Of a stretch of 64,000 nucleotides of DNA, positions 26,152 to 34,842 are shown in pieces. The DNA lies in NCBI GenBank assembly GCA_038531315.1, contig JBCBBT010000006.1:1-64000 (forward strand), given 5' to 3'. This DNA is from JAJFFW01 sp038531315 (lineage in GTDB: Bacteria > Pseudomonadota > Alphaproteobacteria > Caulobacterales > Parvularculaceae). Positions within the stretch are counted from its first letter, which is position 1, and each line of letters starts with the position of its first letter. The notes beneath the pieces are model-generated. The model was not told where the DNA came from. It was given only the letters and a program-made list of their open reading frames with translations, and searched no databases. Both the position numbers and the translations under genes were made by a program.

Positions 26152-27627
26152 ATGAAAACCATTGTCACATCGATTGCGCTGGGCGCGATATTATTGTCGA
26201 CTGCGACGGCGCAGGATACGCCGCAGTCGAAAGCACAGAGCGCCGCGCGCGCACAAACCTCGATCGGCGTCGCAGACGTCCTCGCCGCCATTGACGCGCG
26301 TTATGATGAAACCGCCTCCGTAGCGCGCCAGCTCTGGGAACTCGCGGAAGTCGGCTATCAGGAAGAAAAATCGTCGGCGCTATTGCAAAACAAGCTGACC
26401 GAGGCGGGCTTTGACATTGAAGCCGGCGTCGCCGGCATTCCGACAGCGTTCATGGCGAGTTGGGGCGACAGCGGCCCGGTGATTGCGATCCTGGCTGAAT
26501 ACGACGCCTTGCCTGGCATTAATCAGGACGCCGCGCCCACGCGCAAACCCATTGAGGGTAAAAATGCCGGACACGCCTGTGGGCATAATCTGTTCGGCGC
26601 GGGATCGCTCGGCGCCGCGCTTGCGGTGAAAGATTGGCTTGAGCGCACCGGCACGCCCGGCATCGTCCGTCTCTATGGGACACCAGCCGAAGAAGGCGGT
26701 TCGGGCAAAGTCTACATGGTGCGCGAAGGCCTCTTTGACGATGTCGATTTTGCGATCCATTGGCATGCAGACGATGAAAACTCAGCCGCGGCGCGCACGA
26801 CGCTCGCCAATCGTTCGGCTAAATTTCGCTTCAAAGGCGTGTCGGCGCACGCAGCCGGCGCGCCGGAGAAAGCGCGCTCGGCCCTCGACGGCGTCGAGGC
26901 ATTCAATCTCATGGTCAACATGATGCGCGAACACGTCCCGCAGGACTCGCGGATTCACTATGTGATCACCGCCGGCGGCAACGCACCGAATGTTGTCCCG
27001 GACTTTGCAGAAGTATTTTACTACGTGCGCCACCCGGACCCTGACGGCGTTGAGAAAATCTGGACCCGCGTTGAGGACGCCGCCCGCGGCGCAGCACTCG
27101 GCACCGGTACGACCGTCGACTGGGAAGTCATCCACGGCAATAATCCGCTGCTGGTCGTTGAAACGCTCGCCAAACGCGCCGATGCACGGCTTCGAGAGGT
27201 TGGCGGCGTCCAATATGACAAGGACGAAGAAGCCTTCGCGCGGCGGCTCTACAAAACGTTCGACAAGCCATCGCTGGCGCTTGGCAGCGAAAACGAAATC
27301 CAGCCTTACTCGAAATCACTCGGATATGGCTCGACAGATGTCGGCGATGTCTCCTACGCGGTGCCGACCGTTGGCGTCAGAACCGCCACCTGGGTGCCCG
27401 GCACATCAGCCCACTCCTGGCAGGCGGTCGCCGCCAGCGGGTCTTCAATTGGCGCCAAAGGCGCGCAGGTCGCCGCCAAAACCATGGCTTTGATCGCCAT
27501 CGATCTTTATACAGATGACGGCCTCAGGGCGGCTGCGCGTGAAGAATTCAAAGAAGCGCGCGGGCCAAATTACAAATACAAATCCCTCCTGGGCGACCGT
27601 AAACCGCCGCTCGATTATCGGAAATAA
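26152..27627 (+). CDS. periplasmic M20 family amidohydrolase (AbgB-like)
   Basis: 491 residues with a Sec signal peptide (1-20, ending ATAQ). Metal-site motifs of M20 hydrolases are present: GHACGHN, PAEEGGSGK and the His pair in HWHAD. The closest known type is AbgB, a subunit of p-aminobenzoyl-glutamate hydrolase, and related aminoacyl-peptide or amide hydrolases. The signal peptide is notable because AbgB of E. coli is cytoplasmic. An AbgT-type transporter lies about 3.5 kb downstream, which supports cleavage of aryl- or acyl-glutamates outside and uptake of the products. The ATG at 26152 has GGAGG six bases upstream. Confidence 0.87.
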   Translation: MKTIVTSIALGAILLSTATAQDTPQSKAQSAARAQTSIGVADVLAAIDARYDETASVARQLWELAEVGYQEEKSSALLQNKLTEAGFDIEAGVAGIPTAFMASWGDSGPVIAILAEYDALPGINQDAAPTRKPIEGKNAGHACGHNLFGAGSLGAALAVKDWLERTGTPGIVRLYGTPAEEGGSGKVYMVREGLFDDVDFAIHWHADDENSAAARTTLANRSAKFRFKGVSAHAAGAPEKARSALDGVEAFNLMVNMMREHVPQDSRIHYVITAGGNAPNVVPDFAEVFYYVRHPDPDGVEKIWTRVEDAARGAALGTGTTVDWEVIHGNNPLLVVETLAKRADARLREVGGVQYDKDEEAFARRLYKTFDKPSLALGSENEIQPYSKSLGYGSTDVGDVSYAVPTVGVRTATWVPGTSAHSWQAVAASGSSIGAKGAQVAAKTMALIAIDLYTDDGLRAAAREEFKEARGPNYKYKSLLGDRKPPLDYRK

Positions 27628-27667
27628 TCTCTGGTTCTTTGACGGGGGCTATTTTCTGCATCTTTTT

Positions 27668-27695
27668 TTGCAATCTTGTTGCGATGCGGTATAAT
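27668..27695 (+). promoter_or_regulatory. strong sigma-70 promoter, leaderless transcript predicted
   Basis: TTGCAA (27668-27673), 16-base spacer and a perfect TATAAT (27690-27695). The expected transcription start is at or next to the ATG at 27703, seven bases after the -10 box. This makes the circularly permuted ATP-grasp gene a very good leaderless-mRNA candidate. Confidence 0.65.
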
Positions 27696-27702
27696 GGAGT
27701 TA

Positions 27703-29142
27703 ATGTCAAAAAAACAATTGTTTAGCGCCTATGATCAGGGCGAGAATTTCGACGAAGTCTTTAGTCTGGCGCACGATTCTTCCATCCGTACGCATATCAT
27801 CGAACGACTGCGCGGTTACAGACTAAAGACGCTGAAGCGGCGCAATAAAGCCGCTGAGCGGGAGCTTTATAATCTTGGGATCACTTTTACCGTGTATTCT
27901 GATGCGGGCGCGATAGACCGCATCCTGCCGTTCGATCTTTTGCCCCGCCCGATCAGTGCGCATGACTGGGAAACGTTAGAGCGCGGCTGCAAACAACGCG
28001 TAACAGCGCTTAATGCGTTTCTTGCAGACATCTACAATGAGAGACAAATCCTGAAAGACGGCGTTGTGCCGGAAGATATTGTTCTCGGCAACAAGAATTA
28101 CCGCCCTGAAATGGAAGGCGTACGCCTGCCCCATAACGCCTACGCCAATGTATCGGGCGTTGATTTAATACGCGATGAGACCGGCCGGTTTCTGGTGCTC
28201 GAAGATAATTGCCGGTGCCCTTCCGGTGTCTCCTACGTCATTGAAAACCGTCATCTCATGATGCGCGCTTTCCCGGATCTGATGGCCGGCGTCGATCTGA
28301 AACCAGTTTCCGAATATGGGGTCCGGTTGCGCGAGAAGCTTATCGAAATCGCTCCGGCGATTGACGGCGTGCCGCGCGCCGTTCTGTTGACGCCGGGCGT
28401 TTTTAATTCAGCCTATTTCGAACATGTTTTTCTGTCACGCGAAATGGGCGTGCCGCTCGTTGAAGGGCGCGATCTCTTCGTAGATGACGATAAAGTCTTT
28501 ATGAAGACGGTTTCCGGCCCTGAGCCCGTCCATGTTATCTATCGCCGGATTGACGATGATTTTCTCGACCCTGAGGTTTTCCGCAAAGACAGTGCGCTTG
28601 GCGTTGCCGGGCTGATGCGCGCTCTAAAAGCGGGCAATGTCGCCATCGCCAATGCGGTTGGTGCGGGGGTCGCGGACGACAAGGCGCTTTACGCCTACGT
28701 CCCCAAGATCATCAAATACTATCTTGGCGAAGATGCGATCTTATCGAATGTCAAGACATATATATGCCGCGATCCGAAAGACTGCGCCTATGTGCTTGAT
28801 CATGTCGATGAGCTGGTGATTAAGCCGGTGGGCGAGTCCGGCGGATACGGGATTGTCGTCGGCCCGAAAGCGTCCAAAAAAGAACGCGCGGACATTAAAA
28901 AACGCGTTAAGGAAAATCCCAAAAACTACGTTGCGCAGCCGATGATCCGCTTGTCTGTCTGTCCGACATTGACGCCGGACGGTGTTGAACCGCGCCATGT
29001 GGATTTGCGGCCTTTTGTGCTTACCGGGGCGCAGACCTGGGTCCTGCCGGGCGGGCTCAGCCGCGTCGCCCTGCGAAAGGGTTCTATCATTGTCAATTCA
29101 TCTCAAGGCGGAGGATCGAAAGATACCTGGGTCATCTCATAG
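27703..29142 (+). CDS. circularly permuted ATP-grasp protein
   Basis: 479 residues, cytoplasmic. The sequence matches the circularly permuted ATP-grasp type 2 family (COG2308), with FLVLEDNCRCPSGVSYVIENR and VDELVIKPVGESGGYGIVVGP as nucleotide and metal-binding segments. These proteins are predicted to ligate amino acids or peptides and travel with an alpha-E protein and a transglutaminase-like protein, exactly the two genes that follow. Starts at 27694 and earlier would lie within the promoter, so ATG 27703 is chosen. Substrate unknown. Confidence 0.9.
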   Translation: MSKKQLFSAYDQGENFDEVFSLAHDSSIRTHIIERLRGYRLKTLKRRNKAAERELYNLGITFTVYSDAGAIDRILPFDLLPRPISAHDWETLERGCKQRVTALNAFLADIYNERQILKDGVVPEDIVLGNKNYRPEMEGVRLPHNAYANVSGVDLIRDETGRFLVLEDNCRCPSGVSYVIENRHLMMRAFPDLMAGVDLKPVSEYGVRLREKLIEIAPAIDGVPRAVLLTPGVFNSAYFEHVFLSREMGVPLVEGRDLFVDDDKVFMKTVSGPEPVHVIYRRIDDDFLDPEVFRKDSALGVAGLMRALKAGNVAIANAVGAGVADDKALYAYVPKIIKYYLGEDAILSNVKTYICRDPKDCAYVLDHVDELVIKPVGESGGYGIVVGPKASKKERADIKKRVKENPKNYVAQPMIRLSVCPTLTPDGVEPRHVDLRPFVLTGAQTWVLPGGLSRVALRKGSIIVNSSQGGGSKDTWVIS

Positions 29143-30115
29143 GCTTCTTTCCCGCTATGCTGAAAACGCTTTCTGGATGGGGCGTTATATTGAGCGCGTG
29201 GAGAACGTTGCGCGATTGTTGCTTGTCACCGAAGCGTTCTCGAGCGCTCGGGACGGCGACTCATGGCGCGCCATTCTCCAGGTCTTCGCCGATGAAGCCG
29301 CATTCGCCGCCACAGACCTCAACCCGTCCCCGCAAAACGTATCGACTTATTTTCTGACAAACGCGCAAACGCCGAGTTCGGTTATATCTTGCCTGACGGC
29401 GGTGAAAGAAAACGCACGCAGCCTGCGCCATCTCCTGACCACCGAAGCGTGGGTGCAGATTTCCGGGTTTCACGCCCGCGTCGCGGCGCTGTCGAAGAAG
29501 CGTCTGAAACTATCTGATCTTGTTGAGACGTGCGAAGAAATCCGGACGGGCTGCCACGCACACTTTGGCGTCCTTGAAGCGACCTGTTATCGCGACGAGG
29601 TTTGGCTGTTCAATCGCATCGGTGCGGCGCTGGAGCGTGCGGACCAGATGACGCGCTTGCTCGACATGAAATATTTCCAGATCGACGCCTCCGGCGAAGA
29701 CGACACGATCGCGCCCGATGTGACATGGTGGAATACGCTCCTGCGATCGGCCAGCGGCTATCAGGCGTTTCGCCGGCGACACTCCTTCAACCCCAGAGCT
29801 GAGGAAGCAGCGGCTTTCTTTCTCTTTGATCCGCATTTTCCGCGCTCCGTCGCCTGCGCGTTGTCGGAAGTTTTCAACTGCCTCAGCGAGCTTGAAAACA
29901 ACTATTCTGGCGACGCGGGGGCCCATGTGACAGCCGGGCGGGCCCGCCTCGCAAGGCGTATCGAAAGACCGGAAGAGACCCTCAGGGGCCAGGCGCTGCA
30001 TCGATATCTCGATGAAACGCAGCGCGATATGATCGCTCTTTCGAACGCCCTCACCGCGCGCTATTTTTCCCCCGACGCTCAAGCCGTGATGGAATCGCGG
30101 CAATCACAAGCGTAA
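29090..30115 (+). CDS. alpha-E domain protein
   Basis: About 341 residues, all helical in appearance. LLSRYAENAFWMGRYIERVENVARLLLV near the start is the alpha-E (COG2307) hallmark. No ATG or GTG lies near that point; the best start is TTG 29090 with AAAGGG eight bases upstream, 20-odd codons before the signature, giving a 53-base overlap with the ATP-grasp gene. The signature itself begins with two CTT codons where relatives have Met-Leu. The family is found with circularly permuted ATP-grasp and transglutaminase-like proteins and is thought to act in an amide-forming peptide or amino-acid modification system. Confidence 0.85.
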   Translation: MSIHLKAEDRKIPGSSHRLLSRYAENAFWMGRYIERVENVARLLLVTEAFSSARDGDSWRAILQVFADEAAFAATDLNPSPQNVSTYFLTNAQTPSSVISCLTAVKENARSLRHLLTTEAWVQISGFHARVAALSKKRLKLSDLVETCEEIRTGCHAHFGVLEATCYRDEVWLFNRIGAALERADQMTRLLDMKYFQIDASGEDDTIAPDVTWWNTLLRSASGYQAFRRRHSFNPRAEEAAAFFLFDPHFPRSVACALSEVFNCLSELENNYSGDAGAHVTAGRARLARRIERPEETLRGQALHRYLDETQRDMIALSNALTARYFSPDAQAVMESRQSQA

Positions 30116-30154
30116 GCGTTGCCGCAAGACGGACGTCAAATCGGGGCCGAGTGT

Positions 30155-31111
30155 ATGATGAGTGAAAATCCGATCGCTTCCGGCGACGAGGCGGCGCCGG
30201 CGAAAAAACCGACGTCCGGGGTCAGCACAGACCTTCTGGAAGTGCGCCACGACACGATCTACCGATATCGCGAACCCGTCGCGTTCGGCGAACATCGCGG
30301 CATGTTCCGCCCGCATGACAGTCATGACCTCAGACTTTTAAACATCCGCGTCGACGCTTCGCCGACGGCGACCCAGCGTTGGCTGCACGATGTTTTCTCA
30401 AATTCCATTACCATGATGGCGTTTTCGGATCGGTCGGATACGCTGTCGGTTTCGTGTATCTTTCAGATTGTACGTACTACTGTCCATGAACCGGTTTTCC
30501 CGATTGCTGATCATGCGCGCGAATACCCATTCGCCTACGCCGAAGAACAGCTCCCTGATCTGACCGCGACGATGACGCCGGAATATGATCACGAAAGCGG
30601 TATGGTGAGAGAATGGGCGATCCGCTTCGCTGAAGAAGCCCATGGCGATACGTGGTCGATCCTTGAACGGATGAACCGTGCAATCCACAAAGAGTTCAAC
30701 TATGCGCGCCGTGAAGAGCCCGGCGTGCAGGCGCCGCGCCAGACGCTGACGCTGAGCGGCGGGTCATGCCGGGACTATGCGGTCCTAATGCTTGAAGCGG
30801 TGCGCCATCTCGGTTTCGCGGCGCGATTTGTGACCGGATATCTGTATGACCCGCTCTCGGATCAGGGCGGAGAAATGCGCGGCGCAGGCGCCACGCACGC
30901 CTGGATGCAGGCTTTTATTCCGGGCGCCGGCTGGATCGATTTCGATCCCACCAACGGCCTCATCGCCAGCGGCAACCTCATTCGCACCGGCGTCGCCAGA
31001 ACGCCGTCGCAAGCCGCACCGTTAAGCGGGTCATTCAAAGGGCCCTCTGACGCCTTCCTCGGGATGGATGTCGACGTTCAGGTCACGGCGCTTGCGCCGA
31101 CGCTTTCCTGA
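30155..31111 (+). CDS. transglutaminase-like peptidase of the ATP-grasp cassette
   Basis: 318 residues, no signal peptide. The core shows the papain-like/transglutaminase triad: Cys in LSGGSCRDYAVLM, His in THAWMQAFIP and Asp in WIDFDPTNG. An N-terminal bacterial transglutaminase domain (LLEVRHDTIYRYREPVAFGEHRG) precedes it. It probably cleaves, rather than makes, the amide bonds produced by the ATP-grasp protein. It starts 39 bases after the alpha-E stop; ATG 30155 and 30158 are equivalent choices. The proteasome-like Anbu peptidase that often accompanies this triad is not downstream. Confidence 0.88.
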   Translation: MMSENPIASGDEAAPAKKPTSGVSTDLLEVRHDTIYRYREPVAFGEHRGMFRPHDSHDLRLLNIRVDASPTATQRWLHDVFSNSITMMAFSDRSDTLSVSCIFQIVRTTVHEPVFPIADHAREYPFAYAEEQLPDLTATMTPEYDHESGMVREWAIRFAEEAHGDTWSILERMNRAIHKEFNYARREEPGVQAPRQTLTLSGGSCRDYAVLMLEAVRHLGFAARFVTGYLYDPLSDQGGEMRGAGATHAWMQAFIPGAGWIDFDPTNGLIASGNLIRTGVARTPSQAAPLSGSFKGPSDAFLGMDVDVQVTALAPTLS

Positions 31112-31129
31112 TCGGCGCGGCGGCATTTT

Positions 31130-32740
31130 CTAGCGCGGCAGCTCAAAGCCGACTGGCGCGCCGGGGCCCATGGGAACGCCAAGCGAAACCCACACGACAA
31201 TCAGGAACAGACCCGACAATAAGAGCCAGATCGAGTATGGCACCATCGTAGCGGTCAGGCTGCCGAGACCAAATTCCGGTTTCCAGCGCTGACAGAATGT
31301 CAGGATCAACGGGAAATACACCATCAGCGGCGTGATGATGTTGGTTGCGCTATCGCCGACGCGATAGGCCGCCGTCGTCGCTTCCGGGCTGACGCCGAGC
31401 AACATCAGCATTGGGATCAATACCGGCGCAAGCAACGCCCATTTGGCGCTTGCCGATCCGACAAACAGATTAACAAGCCCGGTCAGCAAGACGATAAACC
31501 CGAGCGTCACCGGCATCGGAAGGCCTGCCGCCTCGATCGCGCCGGCGCCATGCACCGCAAAGATCAATCCAAGGTTCGACCAGTTGAACAGTGCGACGAA
31601 ATGGGCCGCGAAAAACGCGAGCACCAGATAATAGGCGAGATCACCCATGGCCTCCGACATCATGCGCACGATATCGCGGTGTCCCTTCACCGTGCCGGCG
31701 GCGGCGCCATAGGCCCAACCGGCGGCGAGGAATAAAATAAAGAACATCGCCACCATTGAGCGAAACAGCGGCGTCATTTTGAGCGCGAGATCGCTTTGCG
31801 ATTGATCAAGGAGCGGCGTGCCCGGCCCGATGGTCATGAACGTCCATAAAGCGACAACCGCGAGCATGGCGAGGCCGGCGCGGCCCAGACCTTTTTTCTG
31901 ATCATCAGTGAGCGGCGCATCGGCTTCGGCCGCGCTCGCGTGGGAATCCGTCTGCGGCGTAAAGCCGCCGAGGCGCGGCTCGATAATCCGGTCGGTGACG
32001 AACCAGATCACGGGCAGATAAAAAACCGTCATACCGGCGATGAAATACCAATTGCCGACGATGACCGCATCATAGGCCGGCAACAGGGCCTCGCCGGCCT
32101 GTTCGGTGATCCCGAACAAAAGGGCGTCAAGCTGGCCCGGAAACAGGTTGGCGGAAAAACCGCCCGAAACACCGGCGAATGAGGCGGCGATCCCGGCGAT
32201 CGGGTGACGCCCGGCGGCGGCGTAGAGGACGCCGGCGAGTGGGATCAGCACCACATACGCTGCATCGGCCGCGAGATTGCCGACCATCGCCGTCAACGCG
32301 ACCATCGGCGTCAAAAGCGCGGTCGGCGCATTGCGCACCGCACCGCGCATGGCGGCGGCGAAAAGGCCTGAACGCTCGGCGATCCCCGCGCCAAGCATCA
32401 CGACGAGAACGTAGCCCAGCGGGTGGAAGTGGGTGAACGTCTTGGGCATGTCGACCCAGAGCTTGCGAATGTTTTCCGCCGACAAGAGGCTCGCCGCCGC
32501 AATCACCAGTGCGCTGCCGTCTTCATTCGTCTTTGTCGGATGCAGCGCGGACAGCCCCATGAGATTGGCGAGAATGCTGACGACGACGAGCGCGCCGATA
32601 AGATAGAGGAAAATAAAGGCCGGATCGGGAAGCTTGTTGCCCGTCCGCTCGATCCAACCGAGGATCCCTTTCTGGACGCCGTCAGCCGCCCCGCCCGTCG
32701 CCCCGCCAGTCCCTGTTGTCGCCGCCGCGTCGCTCGCCAT
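31130..32740 (-). CDS. AbgT family transporter
   Basis: 536 residues with about 12 helices. WIERTGNKLPDPAFIFLYLIG near the start, and PLMVYFPLILTFCQRWKPEFGLGSLTATMVPYS near the end, are characteristic of AbgT proteins. Known members take up p-aminobenzoyl-glutamate or export sulfonamides and antimetabolites using the proton gradient. With the secreted M20 hydrolase nearby, uptake of p-aminobenzoate-type products is a reasonable guess. The ATG at 32740 has GGAG seven bases upstream; the longer frame is rejected. It converges with the transglutaminase gene and diverges from the nitronate monooxygenase gene. Confidence 0.92.
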   Translation of the reverse strand: MASDAAATTGTGGATGGAADGVQKGILGWIERTGNKLPDPAFIFLYLIGALVVVSILANLMGLSALHPTKTNEDGSALVIAAASLLSAENIRKLWVDMPKTFTHFHPLGYVLVVMLGAGIAERSGLFAAAMRGAVRNAPTALLTPMVALTAMVGNLAADAAYVVLIPLAGVLYAAAGRHPIAGIAASFAGVSGGFSANLFPGQLDALLFGITEQAGEALLPAYDAVIVGNWYFIAGMTVFYLPVIWFVTDRIIEPRLGGFTPQTDSHASAAEADAPLTDDQKKGLGRAGLAMLAVVALWTFMTIGPGTPLLDQSQSDLALKMTPLFRSMVAMFFILFLAAGWAYGAAAGTVKGHRDIVRMMSEAMGDLAYYLVLAFFAAHFVALFNWSNLGLIFAVHGAGAIEAAGLPMPVTLGFIVLLTGLVNLFVGSASAKWALLAPVLIPMLMLLGVSPEATTAAYRVGDSATNIITPLMVYFPLILTFCQRWKPEFGLGSLTATMVPYSIWLLLSGLFLIVVWVSLGVPMGPGAPVGFELPR

Positions 32741-32965
32741 CCGACTGCTCCTCGCTTTTTTGGTTTTATTCAAAAAGTCACTGAAGGCTTGAGCGAGGAA
32801 TGTGGCGAAAATCACGGCGGCTGGCAAATTCCGCTCTCAGCGCCGCCGCCACGTAGCCCGCGCCGTGAGACGAAAAGCGGCTGCATGAACCGCTTGCGCT
32901 GGCCGATGCCCCTCCATAGCTTCTCCGCCCGAGACCGACGTACAGGGCGCAAAAAGGAGCTTGCC

Positions 32966-33928
32966 GTGCCGACCATTGACGAGATCAAGAAATCTATGCG
33001 CATTCCCGTGATCGGAGCGCCGCTCTTTATCGTGTCGAACCCAAAGCTCGTCATCGCGCAATGCTGTGCGGGCATCGTCGGGTCCTTTCCGGCGCTGAAT
33101 GCGCGCCCGCAGGAAAAACTGAATGACTGGATTGTAGAGATTAAAGAGGCGATCGCCCGCCATAACGACGCCAATCCCGATCAACCAGCGGCGCCGTATG
33201 CGGTGAATCAGATCGTACACAAATCGAACGACAGGCTGATGGAGGACCTCGAAGATTGCGTCAAACATGAAGTGCCCATCGTCATTTGCTCACTCGGCGC
33301 GCGCGAAGATGTATACGAAGCGGTCCACTCCTATGGCGGTATCGTTCTTCACGATATTATCAATCAGTTCTTCGCAAAGAAGGCGATTGAAAAAGGCGCG
33401 GACGGGCTAATCGCGGTCGCCGCCGGCGCGGGCGGACATGCCGGTGAGATTTCGCCTTTCGCCCTGGTGCATGAAATCCGGGAATGGTTCGACGGCCCGA
33501 TCGCGCTTTCCGGATCCATGGCGACAGGGGACGCGGTCCTCGCAGCGCAGGCGATGGGCGCCGATTTCGGCTATATTGGCTCCGCCTTTATTGCCTGCGA
33601 CGAGGCGAACGCCAGCGACGGTTATAAAGATGCGATTGTCGACAATGGCGCAGAAGATATTGTCTATACGAACCTCTTCACGGGCGTGCATGGCAACTAT
33701 TTGCGGCCATCGATCGTCGGTGCGGGTCTGGACCCGGATAACCTGCCGGAAAGCGATCCTTCAAAAATGAATTTTGGCTCTGGCGGCAACACCGACGCAA
33801 AAGCCTGGAAAGATATCTGGGGCTGCGGGCAAGGCATTGGCGCCATCGAGAAACGCGAGAGCACAGCAGACTATGTCAACCGACTGGTCAGCGAATACGA
33901 GGCCGCCAAAAACCGGATCGGCGTCTAG
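32966..33928 (+). CDS. nitronate monooxygenase-type flavoenzyme
   Basis: 320 residues. FMN-dependent TIM-barrel enzyme of the NMO/FabK-like family that oxidises nitronates. Signatures: PVIGAPLFIVSNPKLVIAQC at the N-terminus, VAAGAGGHAGE and IALSGSMATGDAVLAAQAMGADFGYIGSAF, the flavin phosphate-binding region. The GTG start at 32966 has AAGGAG six bases upstream and gives the standard MPTIDEIKKS start; the much longer upstream open frame is antisense to abgT. It is cytoplasmic and may detoxify propionate-3-nitronate. The stop lies four bases from the convergent TadE-like gene. Confidence 0.9.
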   Translation: MPTIDEIKKSMRIPVIGAPLFIVSNPKLVIAQCCAGIVGSFPALNARPQEKLNDWIVEIKEAIARHNDANPDQPAAPYAVNQIVHKSNDRLMEDLEDCVKHEVPIVICSLGAREDVYEAVHSYGGIVLHDIINQFFAKKAIEKGADGLIAVAAGAGGHAGEISPFALVHEIREWFDGPIALSGSMATGDAVLAAQAMGADFGYIGSAFIACDEANASDGYKDAIVDNGAEDIVYTNLFTGVHGNYLRPSIVGAGLDPDNLPESDPSKMNFGSGGNTDAKAWKDIWGCGQGIGAIEKRESTADYVNRLVSEYEAAKNRIGV

Positions 33929-33932
33929 CGCT

Positions 33933-34352
33933 TTAGTCGATGCTGTAATCGAGGATTGGCGCGCGGCTCTCGCCTTCGAGGACAACGGGCGCCAAGTTTA
34001 AGAACGGCGTCTTGTAATTATAGACCATCGTGACAGCAATAACCTTGAATTCCAGTGCGCCTTGCGAAGCCGTTGAAACGTCTGTCGTCACCTGATTGCT
34101 GAACCGCGTCAAAGCGTCGTCGATGCTCTTTTTGATCTCAGAATCGGTTCGGTCCGGATCGATATAGACCTCGCGCGCCGCCGCGTTCACCGCATGGGTG
34201 AAGTTGCTTTTGACAAAAAGCGCAATCGCCACATCGAAGAGCCCAAACAATACAACAAGCACAACCGGCCCCATGATCGCAAATTCGAGAACCGTGGCGC
34301 CGCCGCGATCGCGGACAAATTTACTGACGGCTCTGATCACGGGGGTCCTCAT
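33933..34352 (-). CDS. TadE-like minor pilin
   Basis: 139 residues. RDRGGATVLEFAIMGPVVLVVLFGLFDVAIAL near the start is the TadE signature: a short basic leader, then a hydrophobic pilin-type helix with the conserved Glu at +5-like position. TadE proteins are pseudopilins processed by the TadV prepilin peptidase and needed for Flp/Tad pili. The ATG overlaps the preceding gene by four bases (ATGA). No tad motor or secretin gene is in the window, so this three-gene group is a satellite locus. Confidence 0.85.
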   Translation of the reverse strand: MRTPVIRAVSKFVRDRGGATVLEFAIMGPVVLVVLFGLFDVAIALFVKSNFTHAVNAAAREVYIDPDRTDSEIKKSIDDALTRFSNQVTTDVSTASQGALEFKVIAVTMVYNYKTPFLNLAPVVLEGESRAPILDYSID

Positions 34353-34837
34353 CGCGTCTGCACGACAATCGAGTTGTTGAGTTCAAAATCGGGAACCAGG
34401 ATGCCCTCGTGACGCCGCGCCATCATGATCGAAAGAAACGCCGACGGCGGCTCGTCGTCCACCGTGCAGATGGTGCTGCAGGAAGAAGCGCTTCCATCGG
34501 TGCATTCGCACGTGAAAGCGACATCGATACATGTGGTATCAGCGCGGCATATGCCGTCTTCTGAAGCCGAACCCGCTGCGTCTTCGCCAAGCGCCGTCAG
34601 CGCCGCCAACAGGATCTCTTCTTCCTCGGTGATATTGATCATGGAAACCTGCGCGCCGGCGCGCAACGCCTGCTGCATTTCCAACTGTGAAACGCCCGCG
34701 CGACCGATATCAAAAGTGGCGATCGCTGCAAAGAGCAACAGCGGAATAAAGAACGCGGACTCGGTGACCGCTAGTCCCGCGCGGTCGTTAAAAAAAAGCC
34801 GAACGATCGCGCTGCTCTGAGCGTTTGTGCGGTCCAT
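34349..34837 (-). CDS. second TadE-like pseudopilin
   Basis: 162 residues. FFNDRAGLAVTESAFFIPLLLFAAIATFDIGRAG has the same basic-leader plus Glu-containing helix as TadE. Its C-terminal half is unusual in having seven cysteines between residues about 100 and 130 (GICRADTTCIDVAFTCECTDGSASSCSTIC), which suggests several disulfides in the periplasm or on a pilus. ATG 34837 has GGAG eight bases upstream; the longer frame overlaps tadG. It is coupled to genes on both sides. Confidence 0.82.
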   Translation of the reverse strand: MDRTNAQSSAIVRLFFNDRAGLAVTESAFFIPLLLFAAIATFDIGRAGVSQLEMQQALRAGAQVSMINITEEEEILLAALTALGEDAAGSASEDGICRADTTCIDVAFTCECTDGSASSCSTICTVDDEPPSAFLSIMMARRHEGILVPDFELNNSIVVQTR

Positions 34838-34842
34838 GGCCG

